A stretch of DNA of 64,000 nt from Bacteroidia bacterium 43-41 (GTDB taxonomy: Bacteria > Bacteroidota > Bacteroidia > Bacteroidales > Dysgonomonadaceae), in NCBI GenBank assembly GCA_001898165.1, contig MKTD01000066.1, forward strand, positions 7,888 to 71,887, given 5' to 3'. Below, in pieces: positions 1 through 6,181 of the stretch. Every line of letters begins with the position of its first letter. The first letter of the stretch is position 1. The notes beneath the pieces are model-generated. The model did not search any database, was not told where the DNA came from, and was given only the letters and a program-made list of their open reading frames with translations. The position numbers and the translations under genes are program-made.

Positions 1-792
1 CCCGAAAGTCCCCGCTGGTTGATCGTGAAAGGGAGGGAGGAGGCCGCTTCGGGAATATTATCCAGAATCTACACCAGAGCCCCGGAAGTAGCCTTTCAGA
101 TCAACGAGACCAGACAGATGCTGGAATCGGAAGTGAAATCGGACTGGAAGCTGCTCCTCACCCCGGGTATCTTCCGCGCGGTACTGATCGGTTCCGCCAT
201 CGCCATCCTGGGACAATTTATGGGCGTGAACGCCGTGTTGTATTATGGCCCCTCCATCTTCGAGACCAGCGGGCTCTCGAGCGGCGACTCCCTGTTCTAC
301 CAGGCATTGATCGGCCTGGTCAACATGGGGACCACGGTGCTCGCCCTGCTGATCATAGACCGGGTCGGACGGAAGAAACTGGTCTATATCGGCGTTTCGG
401 GCATGATCGTATCCCTGATCCTTATCGGCATCTACTTCCTGAAAGGCGAATCGTTGGGCATGTCGAGTACCTTTCTGTTGGGATGCTTCCTGGCCTATAT
501 TTTCTTCACGGCAGGCTCCATCAGCGCGGTGATCTTCGTATTCCTCTCGGAGATGTACCCCACAAGGATAAGGGGGCTGGCCATGTCCATCGCCGGATTT
601 TCGTTGTGGGTCGGTACCTACCTTATCGGGCAACTCACCCCCTGGATGCTGGAAAACGCCACGCCCGCCGGCACATTCTTCCTCTTCGCGTTTATGTGCA
701 TCCCCTACATGCTTATCGTATGGAAACTGATGCCCGAGACCGCCGGCAAGTCCCTGGAAGATATCGAACGCTTCTGGATGAAGAAAAAATAA
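1..792 (+). CDS. Sugar-porter family MFS transporter, C-terminal part (cut by window edge)
   Basis: The reading frame is open from base 1 and begins with PESPRWL, the motif that closes the N-terminal half of sugar porters (XylE/GLUT type). The gene therefore starts outside the window and about 263 C-terminal residues are visible. They contain the GQFMGVNAVLYYGP segment typical of helix 7 sugar-binding residues, the DRVGRKK loop motif between helices 8 and 9, and the PET motif near the end (MPETAGKSLEDIE). About six membrane helices remain. The role is proton-coupled or facilitated sugar uptake at the inner membrane; the substrate cannot be read from this fragment. A shortened, decayed copy of the last 45 bases lies at about 3002-3044, beyond the toxin-antitoxin genes. 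Confidence 0.93.
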   Translation, partial: PESPRWLIVKGREEAASGILSRIYTRAPEVAFQINETRQMLESEVKSDWKLLLTPGIFRAVLIGSAIAILGQFMGVNAVLYYGPSIFETSGLSSGDSLFYQALIGLVNMGTTVLALLIIDRVGRKKLVYIGVSGMIVSLILIGIYFLKGESLGMSSTFLLGCFLAYIFFTAGSISAVIFVFLSEMYPTRIRGLAMSIAGFSLWVGTYLIGQLTPWMLENATPAGTFFLFAFMCIPYMLIVWKLMPETAGKSLEDIERFWMKKK

Positions 793-839
793 AGAAGAGA
801 AGAAATGTAAAATGATTTTTACTTATGAAAGTTTTACCG

Positions 840-847
840 TATATTTG
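840..847 (+). promoter_or_regulatory. Probable -7 element of the hipBA promoter
   Basis: TATATTTG matches the Bacteroidota -7 consensus TAnnTTTG. A T-run at 817-820 stands where the -33 TTTG would be, with 19 bases between. Transcription would start about 855, just before the inverted repeat over the hipB start. Confidence 0.45.
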
Positions 848-858
848 TATGATTTTTC

Positions 859-890
859 ATTCATTATAAATAAAAACGGCTATAATGAAT
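859..890. promoter_or_regulatory. Inverted repeat over the hipB start, candidate HipB operator
   Basis: ATTCATTATA (859-868) and TATAATGAAT (881-890) form a perfect 10-base inverted repeat with a 12-base spacer. It lies between the predicted transcription start and the hipB start codon (885-887 is inside the right arm). HipB proteins repress their own operon through inverted repeats of this kind, so autoregulation is the likely role; this is inference from position and symmetry. Confidence 0.5.
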
Positions 891-1241
891 CATATATCAG
901 ACAATAACTGGTACGCCATGAGCGATGAACGGATTCTTAAGCAGATCGGGGCATTTGTAAAATACTACCGTATGGAGCAAAACAAAACCCAAGCGATATT
1001 TGCCAAGGAGGCCGGGATAAGCCGCTCTACACTCAGTTTGCTAGAGAGAGGCGAGACCGTAACGGTTGCCACGCTCATTCGGGTGTTGCGGGTATTGGGA
1101 CAATTGCGAATTATTGACGGGTTTATTATCCCCTCTCAGCGAAGTCCATTGATTCTTGCCAAAGAAGAAAAAAGGAGAAAGATACGGGTTTCTTCTCCAA
1201 AGAAAAAGGATATGTATGTTGACGAAGATATGGATTGGTAA
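885..1241 (+). CDS. hipB: HipB-like helix-turn-helix antitoxin
   Basis: The 118-residue protein has an XRE-type helix-turn-helix at about residues 20-75 (KTQAIFAKEAGISRSTLSLL), ending in a short basic tail. This is the build of HipB, the DNA-binding antitoxin that neutralises the HipA kinase and represses the operon. The next gene is a full-length hipA, whose ATG follows the hipB stop by two bases, so the two are co-transcribed and probably translationally coupled. The inverted repeat at 859-890 is the likely binding site. Only family features support the call; the HipB C-terminal contact region is not conserved enough to judge by eye. Confidence 0.85.
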   Translation: MNHISDNNWYAMSDERILKQIGAFVKYYRMEQNKTQAIFAKEAGISRSTLSLLERGETVTVATLIRVLRVLGQLRIIDGFIIPSQRSPLILAKEEKRRKIRVSSPKKKDMYVDEDMDW

Positions 1242-1243
1242 CT

Positions 1244-2545
1244 ATGAACACTGCAATTGTAAAAATATGGGGTAAAGAAGTAGGAGCCGTTGCATGGGAT
1301 GAGAGAACCAGACTGGCCGCTTTTGAATATACTCCCGCTTTCAAGAGGCTCGGCTGGGAACTGTCTCCTTTAAAAATGCCGTTGACCCCGGAACAAAAAA
1401 TATACTCTTTTCCCGATATACTCAAAGTAAAAGATTCAGGATATGACACCTTCAAGGGGTTGCCCGGATTGCTTGCGGATATGTTGCCGGATCGCTACGG
1501 TAGTGACCTTATCAACTTATGGCTGGCACAGCAGGGGCGTCCGGAAAACAGCATGAATCCTGTTGAAATGTTGTGTTTTATCGGTCAACGGGGAATGGGG
1601 GCGTTAGAGTTCGAGCCTGCAATCCTGAAACAAAATGTAAATACCTTTTCCGTGGAGGTGGATAGTCTGGTGGAAATTGCCGGAAAGATGCTTTCAAAGA
1701 AAGAGGCTTTTATGACAAACTTGAAATCCGACGAAGAAAAAGCAGTGCGGGAAATACTAAAGATCGGAACATCCGCAGGCGGTGCCCGCCCCAAGGCTGT
1801 CATAGCCTACAACGAGAGAACCGGAGAAATACGCTCCGGTCAGACCCGTGCCCCCGAAGGATTTCAACACTGGTTGATTAAGCTTGACGGCGTGAGCGAA
1901 ATGCAGTTCGGAGCGACACACGGTTACGGACGGGTGGAATATGCATATTACCTTATGGCCAAAGACTGCGGCATAGAAATGACACCTTGCCGCTTGCTGG
2001 AAGAGAACGGCCGCGCACACTTTATGACTAAGCGCTTTGACCGGGAAGGCAGTTATACGAAACATCATGTGCAAACCTTTTGTGCAATTAAGCATTATGA
2101 TTATAACCGGGTAACCAGTTATAGTTACGAGCAATTGTTTCAGACTATGCGGGAGTTGAGGTTAACTTATGCCGAGGCCGAGCAGATGTTCCGTCGGATG
2201 GTGTTTAACGTACTCGCACGTAACTGCGATGACCATACCAAGAATTTTTCGTTCATCCTCAAACAGGATGGCCGCTGGGAATTGGCTCCGGCATACGATA
2301 TTTGCCATGCCTATCGTCCCGGAAGCGATTGGGTCAACCAGCACGCCTTAAGTATCTGCGGAAGGCGGGATAATATTACAAGGGAAAACCTGATGACCAT
2401 TGGAGCATCTATTCGAAGTAAAAAATCGAAAGAAATAATTGACGAGATAAATGAACGAGTCCAAAACTGGAGCTATTATGCAGTGGAAGCCGGAGTGGAT
2501 AAAGAAAAGAGGGATGCTATAAACAAGACTCTCATTTCTTTATAG
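1244..2545 (+). CDS. hipA: HipA-family serine/threonine kinase toxin
   Basis: Full-length HipA (433 residues from the ATG at 1244; a TTG nine bases upstream overlaps hipB and is less likely). The N-terminal couple-HipA subdomain is followed by the kinase core: the glycine-rich loop GTSAGGARPKA (about 175-185), MTKRFDR (about 261-267), the catalytic NCDDHTKN (about 327-334) and the metal-binding AYDICHA (about 350). HipA kinases phosphorylate aminoacyl-tRNA synthetases such as GltX and cause growth arrest. All key motifs are present, so the toxin is probably active. The 3' end overlaps the convergent parD reading frame by six bases. Confidence 0.9.
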   Translation: MNTAIVKIWGKEVGAVAWDERTRLAAFEYTPAFKRLGWELSPLKMPLTPEQKIYSFPDILKVKDSGYDTFKGLPGLLADMLPDRYGSDLINLWLAQQGRPENSMNPVEMLCFIGQRGMGALEFEPAILKQNVNTFSVEVDSLVEIAGKMLSKKEAFMTNLKSDEEKAVREILKIGTSAGGARPKAVIAYNERTGEIRSGQTRAPEGFQHWLIKLDGVSEMQFGATHGYGRVEYAYYLMAKDCGIEMTPCRLLEENGRAHFMTKRFDREGSYTKHHVQTFCAIKHYDYNRVTSYSYEQLFQTMRELRLTYAEAEQMFRRMVFNVLARNCDDHTKNFSFILKQDGRWELAPAYDICHAYRPGSDWVNQHALSICGRRDNITRENLMTIGASIRSKKSKEIIDEINERVQNWSYYAVEAGVDKEKRDAINKTLISL

Positions 2546-2902
2546 TTTACATGCTTTTGTGGGTTTGACCATCATCTTTAACGATAACCTTCCATGCGGC
2601 AGGGCCAAGGCAAGTGAAAGGTCTTCAACTGCTTTATTTGTGAAAAAATAGTTAGCCATTTTTTTCTTATTGGCTCTCAACATATCTAAATGTTTTTTAG
2701 CATTGAAATTTTCAGCCATTCCACTGTCAAGACCCTCTTCAATGGCGTTTTTCAATGCCTGAACCCTGTTCTCTTCTTCTTCAAGAGGGCGGAGTCCGGC
2801 TCTAATAACCTCACTTACATTTTTATAGCGGCCTTCTGAAATTCGATGTTCAACAAAATTTTCAAAATAGCTTCCAAGTGAAACAGATGTATTTTGTCCC
2901 AT
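2540..2902 (-). pseudogene. ParD-like antitoxin fused in frame to a truncated ParE start (decayed parDE)
   Basis: Residues 1-81 (from the ATG at 2902; an upstream alternative at 2959 is unlikely) form a ParD/CopG-type ribbon-helix-helix antitoxin, with MGQNTSVSLG at the start and the typical EVIRAGLR motif. At a run of seven A the frame passes straight into MANYFFTNKAVEDLS, the usual N terminus of a ParE toxin, then into unrelated residues and a stop 39 codons later. In the common parDE layout the antitoxin ends NG-stop across the toxin ATG; one A more or two fewer would restore that. The toxin body is absent. The antitoxin may still bind its operator (2921-2943). The toxin is dead. Confidence 0.75.
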
Positions 2903-2920
2903 AGCTTTTATTTTTATGCA

Positions 2921-2943
2921 ATGTTGCCAAAATTTGGTAACAT
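2921..2943. promoter_or_regulatory. 23-bp palindrome upstream of parD, candidate ParD operator
   Basis: The arms ATGTTGCCAAA and TTTGGTAACAT are complementary at 10 of 11 positions around one central base. The site lies 18 bases upstream of the parD start on the minus strand. Ribbon-helix-helix antitoxins bind such palindromes to repress their own promoters. Confidence 0.5.
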
Positions 2944-3001
2944 GTGCAAGCTTAAACAAGAAAAATTTGGATAATTACATTATGGATAGTATAATAACCA
3001 G

Positions 3002-3049
3002 CCGCCGGCAAGTCTCCGAAGATATCGAACGGTCCGGGATGAAGGAGAG
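3002..3049 (+). pseudogene. Decayed 3' end of a sugar-porter gene (copy of 740-783)
   Basis: Bases 3002-3044 match 740-783 at about 37 of 43 aligned positions with one missing base, including the identical runs GCCGGCAAGTC and GAAGATATCGAACG. In the best frame it encodes EDIERSGMKERGRP and a stop at 3047-3049, a recognisable variant of the transporter C terminus EDIERFWMKKK. No other part of a transporter precedes it; parD and its operator lie directly to the left. The simplest reading is that toxin-antitoxin DNA was inserted between two transporter genes or created the duplication, and the second copy decayed. Confidence 0.6.
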
Positions 3050-3318
3050 AGGACGGCCATAGGAAAACTATCCTTTGAAATGGGGACAATAGCGCAAAAC
3101 AAGATTTGGTATCGATCTGCAATCTGTTTGACGCCGGATAAAATACCTTACAAAAAAAGGACTCCAAACTCAATGACTTATCATATCTGTAGTTAAAAAA
3201 CACAAAATACAAATATTCGTATATTTACAAAACACACTTATTTATAGTATATTGCACGAATATATTTTTTATAGTTAATGTTATTTATGTTAATTATTCG
3301 TAAATGACTGTCGCTTTT
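3050..3318. other. Intergenic stretch without a recognisable gene
   Basis: After the decayed transporter tail the sequence becomes AT-rich toward the pilin promoter. The only open frames are short and carry no recognisable motif. I see no RNA gene or repeat here. Confidence 0.5.
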
Positions 3319-3349
3319 TTTGTTATATAAAAAAGTTGGCGTAAATTTG
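3319..3349 (+). promoter_or_regulatory. Promoter of the first pilin-like gene
   Basis: TTTG at 3319-3322 and TAAATTTG at 3342-3349 are separated by 19 bases, an exact match to the Bacteroidota sigma factor consensus. Transcription would start near 3355, leaving a 345-base untranslated leader before the pilin start codon. Confidence 0.6.
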
Positions 3350-3354
3350 CCCGA

Positions 3355-3700
3355 TTTTTGAGCGCACCTATACAATATGCTGAATATTAGCATACTATGT
3401 GGTGAAAAGGGATTGAGGCACTTTCTGCAATAAACCTTATTTTGTGATTATTTGCGCGTACACCCTGCAACGCCCGATATTCGGGCAACAAAGAAGATTT
3501 TTTACAGTTAGTTGAAGAATAAAAAACCGAAAGAAATTACACAGCAATAGATAGTCGGTTTTTTTGTTGAAATGTTTGTCGGGCCTCGATTGTCCATATT
3601 TTACAACAGAACGTCCTATATATATAAATATGACATAGCCGGCCATTATCAACAGGCTACAACATAAAAAACAGATACTTTATTTATTAATTAATTTAAA
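3355..3700 (+). ncRNA. Long structured 5' leader of the pilin operon, possible attenuator
   Basis: The predicted leader is about 345 bases and holds no convincing reading frame. It contains three stem-loops: ATGCT/AGCAT near 3380-3396, GCCCGA-TAT-TCGGGC at 3472-3486, and AAAAAACCGA (3521-3530) with TCGGTTTTTT (3555-3564), the last ending in a T-run like an intrinsic terminator. It could be a transcription attenuator or a separate small RNA. No known RNA family was recognised. Confidence 0.35.
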
Positions 3701-4270
3701 ATGGGAACTAAAAACTTTTTTTCGATCGCCGCTCTTATTATTTGCGGCTTAGTGTGTGTGAACAGCGTAAAGGCTGAAGGTACTCCGTCAAAAACGGATA
3801 ATGTAACGTTGAATATCAAATTTAAACCGGTTCAATCCATTACTGTTAATCCTGCCCAAAAGACAGTTGACTTGAAATATTATACTTTAGAAAATTACCG
3901 CGATGGGGTTTCTACAAAGATGGATGATCATTTAACGGTTTTCAGTACCGGTGGCTTCGTGGTCTCCGTATCAACTACAACCGACAAGTTTGTAAGATCG
4001 GCAGGCGGTGAGATACCTGTGAGTGACATTACCGTTACAGCTGAAAACGGCACAACAACAAATTCCACATTCACTCCCGAGGAAGTTTCTCTCTCAATAG
4101 CGCCTAAAGCACTGATTACTACAACTGCCGGAGGAAATGAACTCAATTATAACATCACGTACAATAATACAGTTGCCGGGAAAGATTACAACTACATCAA
4201 CAATTATATCCATCCGGATGCAGAATCAGTATATACCGCTACTGTCACCTATACTATTGCCACAAACTAA
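3701..4270 (+). CDS. Pilin-like secreted subunit 1 of a chaperone-usher-type locus
   Basis: The 189-residue protein has a signal peptide (about 1-26, cleavage after VKA) with no lipobox cysteine, unlike the FimA/Mfa1 type V pilins of Bacteroidales. The mature part is about 163 residues, the size of a single Ig-like pilin domain. It is rich in Ser/Thr/Val and ends in an alternating strand, VYTATVTYTI, as do pilins that are completed by strand exchange. It resembles the 192-residue product at 8981-9559 throughout (shared HLTVFSTGGF, IPVSD, ESVYT, VTYTI) and the C-terminal domain of the protein at 5162-6178. The chaperone gene follows 89 bases downstream. Structural subunit is inferred from context; no database match was made. 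Confidence 0.6.
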   Translation: MGTKNFFSIAALIICGLVCVNSVKAEGTPSKTDNVTLNIKFKPVQSITVNPAQKTVDLKYYTLENYRDGVSTKMDDHLTVFSTGGFVVSVSTTTDKFVRSAGGEIPVSDITVTAENGTTTNSTFTPEEVSLSIAPKALITTTAGGNELNYNITYNNTVAGKDYNYINNYIHPDAESVYTATVTYTIATN

Positions 4271-4294
4271 AGGCGCAACCGACTAAACAACAGG

Positions 4295-4328
4295 GGGAAA
4301 GGAGTATTTCGCAGGGAAAACCTTTCCC
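4295..4328 (+). promoter_or_regulatory. Stem-loop between pilin and chaperone genes
   Basis: GGGAAAGG (4295-4302) and CCTTTCCC (4321-4328) pair perfectly over eight bases and are followed by TTTTCC. A partial terminator or RNA-processing signal at this point would give more pilin than chaperone and usher, as in known pilus operons. Confidence 0.45.
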
Positions 4329-4359
4329 TTTTCCTGTTTAAAAAAAAGATATTTTATCA

Positions 4360-5169
4360 ATGAGAAAACGAAACGCTACCGGCCTGTCGATTCTCGTGGC
4401 CTTCTTCCTGTCGGCGCCCCAGGCCCTGTTGTCGCAGGTAGGGATCTCGGTATCCCCTCCGCGGGTCTATTACAACCTGAATCCCGGAGAAACGGGATCT
4501 CAGAAGGTGCTGGTCAGTAATGTCAGCAAAGAGCACCCCCTTAACCTCTCCCTTACGTTTGGCGACTGGAAATACGATGAGCAGGGCAATAACCTGATGT
4601 TTCCGCCCGATTCGCTGGACAACTCCTGCGCCGGCTGGCTGAGCCTGCCCGGCGGCACATACCTGACTCTGGAACCGGGGGAGAACCGGGAGATCAACCT
4701 GGCCATGGCCGTACCGACAGAGGGGATCAAGGGGAGCGTGCAGACTGCTATGCTTTTTGTAACGCAGATGAATCCCGTGGACGGTGTAGATGCACGGGGG
4801 GCGGCCATTCGGATAAACGTCCGACAGGGAATAAAAATATACCGAAAGGGAAGTGATCCGGAAATGAAGAAAGTGGAGATTGAGAACCTGGCGTACGACA
4901 AAGCGTCCAACTCGCTGCTGCTCACTTTCAGCAACGAAGGAAACACCTGGATCAACGGCCGTGCAACCACCTCCCTGTTCAACCGTGACACCGGCAAGGA
5001 GGTGAACTTGGAACCGTCCGATTTTTATACGATGCCCGGCGACCGCCGGACGATGCGCCTCCTTTGCCGGCATACACTGGAAAAGGGGAGATATACCGCC
5101 ACCGTGATGCTCGATTACGGTGATCCTACAACCATAGAAGCGGCAGAGCTGCAGTTCGGCTATGAATAG
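4360..5169 (+). CDS. PapD-like periplasmic pilus chaperone
   Basis: A 269-residue exported protein with a signal peptide (about 1-26) and two Ig-like domains. Domain 1 (about 28-165) starts ISVSPPRVYYNLNPGETG and continues VLVSNVS, the pattern of the PapD/archaic-chaperone first strands, with Arg35 in the position of the subunit-anchoring arginine. The strand INVRQGIKIYRK near residue 157 resembles the G1 donor strand with its lysine. Domain 2 runs about 165-269. In chaperone-usher systems this protein binds pilins in the periplasm and lends them a missing strand. It overlaps the adhesin gene by eight bases. Fold-level recognition only, but the neighbours agree. Confidence 0.65.
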   Translation: MRKRNATGLSILVAFFLSAPQALLSQVGISVSPPRVYYNLNPGETGSQKVLVSNVSKEHPLNLSLTFGDWKYDEQGNNLMFPPDSLDNSCAGWLSLPGGTYLTLEPGENREINLAMAVPTEGIKGSVQTAMLFVTQMNPVDGVDARGAAIRINVRQGIKIYRKGSDPEMKKVEIENLAYDKASNSLLLTFSNEGNTWINGRATTSLFNRDTGKEVNLEPSDFYTMPGDRRTMRLLCRHTLEKGRYTATVMLDYGDPTTIEAAELQFGYE

Positions 5170-6178
5170 GCGAATCATACCTATACTCCTGTTCCTTTTC
5201 GCTACCGGCTTTTCGTACGGACAGTTAAATTTCAGCGGCTGGAGCCATAACTATCTGGGTATATCGGACTACAATCAGGCGGTCGATACGGAGGGATACA
5301 CCTTGAGGTTTGATTATCAAGGTACAAGCCTAAACGAACCTCACTGGAAGCTTTCCGTAAGGCCCACAGAGATCATCCGGTCGGGGGACGGTACAATTTT
5401 TCCTACGGAGAAGATCAGCTTTGTACCGAAGCGGACGGAGGGGCAGTCCCAGCCGAGACCGATCCCTACCGTTGAACAGATAGGAATGCCCTCGCCTGTA
5501 CCGCTCAACGGAACCTCCGAAGTATTCTTAGTGCCCTCTTCCAACGCATCGTTATACAATAAGAGCAAAGATGACTCCTATTATGATTTGAGGTTGTTCT
5601 TCGACTTTGTTGTTGCTGGCGGGGCATACCTCGGCCCGTTACAGAATAAAAAATTCGATTTTACCCTCCGGTTTACTGCCTATCAGCAGAATGGCAGAGT
5701 GATTGGCACTTGGAATATACCATATACGATTCAGGTTCACCAATTTTCGGTCACTCCACCGGAAGAAAATGAATATTCTATCCGTGTTTCGACGGAAGCT
5801 TCGAACGGATTGTTGGAATTTAGCACGATAGCCGATTACGTCAACGGCAAAAGCGTTACTTACTCCGGTGGATTGTCCGTTTCCGCCACCACCGATTATC
5901 AGGTTACGGTAAGGTCCATCCCTTTCCATTTCTCCTCCGTATCCGGCAATACCCTCCCGCTGGATGTCGTCCGCCTGCAACTGAGCGGAGGCTCCGGCGT
6001 CACGGCTCCGGTAACGCTATCCACCGCTCCCAGGACGATCCTGCAGAGCCCTTCTACCGGCGGCACATCCGTAAATTTCGATATCACTTATTCCACGGAA
6101 GCCAATGATCAGCGGCTGCTCAATGTTCCTTCCGAGCAGTACGAGACATCGCTGATGTATGAAATCTCTCCTCGATAA
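5162..6178 (+). CDS. Two-domain adhesin-like fibre subunit
   Basis: A 338-residue protein with a signal peptide (about 1-20). The N-terminal part (about 21-195) is unlike the pilins. The C-terminal part (about 200-338) follows the pilin pattern: a VSTEASNGLLEF stretch, LSVSATTDYQVTV where pilins have LTVFSTGGFVVSV, STAPRTIL where they have SIAPKALI, then GGTSVNFDITYS and a terminal YETSLMYEI strand. A lectin or receptor-binding domain joined to a pilin domain is the build of tip adhesins in chaperone-usher fibres such as FimH. It is translationally coupled to the chaperone (8-base overlap) and lies three bases before the usher gene. The ligand is unknown. Confidence 0.55.
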   Translation: MNRRIIPILLFLFATGFSYGQLNFSGWSHNYLGISDYNQAVDTEGYTLRFDYQGTSLNEPHWKLSVRPTEIIRSGDGTIFPTEKISFVPKRTEGQSQPRPIPTVEQIGMPSPVPLNGTSEVFLVPSSNASLYNKSKDDSYYDLRLFFDFVVAGGAYLGPLQNKKFDFTLRFTAYQQNGRVIGTWNIPYTIQVHQFSVTPPEENEYSIRVSTEASNGLLEFSTIADYVNGKSVTYSGGLSVSATTDYQVTVRSIPFHFSSVSGNTLPLDVVRLQLSGGSGVTAPVTLSTAPRTILQSPSTGGTSVNFDITYSTEANDQRLLNVPSEQYETSLMYEISPR

Positions 6179-6181
6179 AAT

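Noticed and set aside
1235..1243. TTG start for hipA upstream of the ATG at 1244
   Set aside because: It overlaps the hipB stop and adds three residues; the ATG gives the usual HipA start.
3437..3652. Open frame of 71 codons antisense to the pilin leader
   Set aside because: It has no conserved motif, and the plus-strand promoter and hairpins explain this region better.
4357..5178. Open frame of 273 codons on the minus strand opposite the chaperone gene
   Set aside because: It is an antisense shadow of a gene with signal peptide, Ig-like pattern and operon overlaps; the antisense frame has no motif and low-complexity composition.
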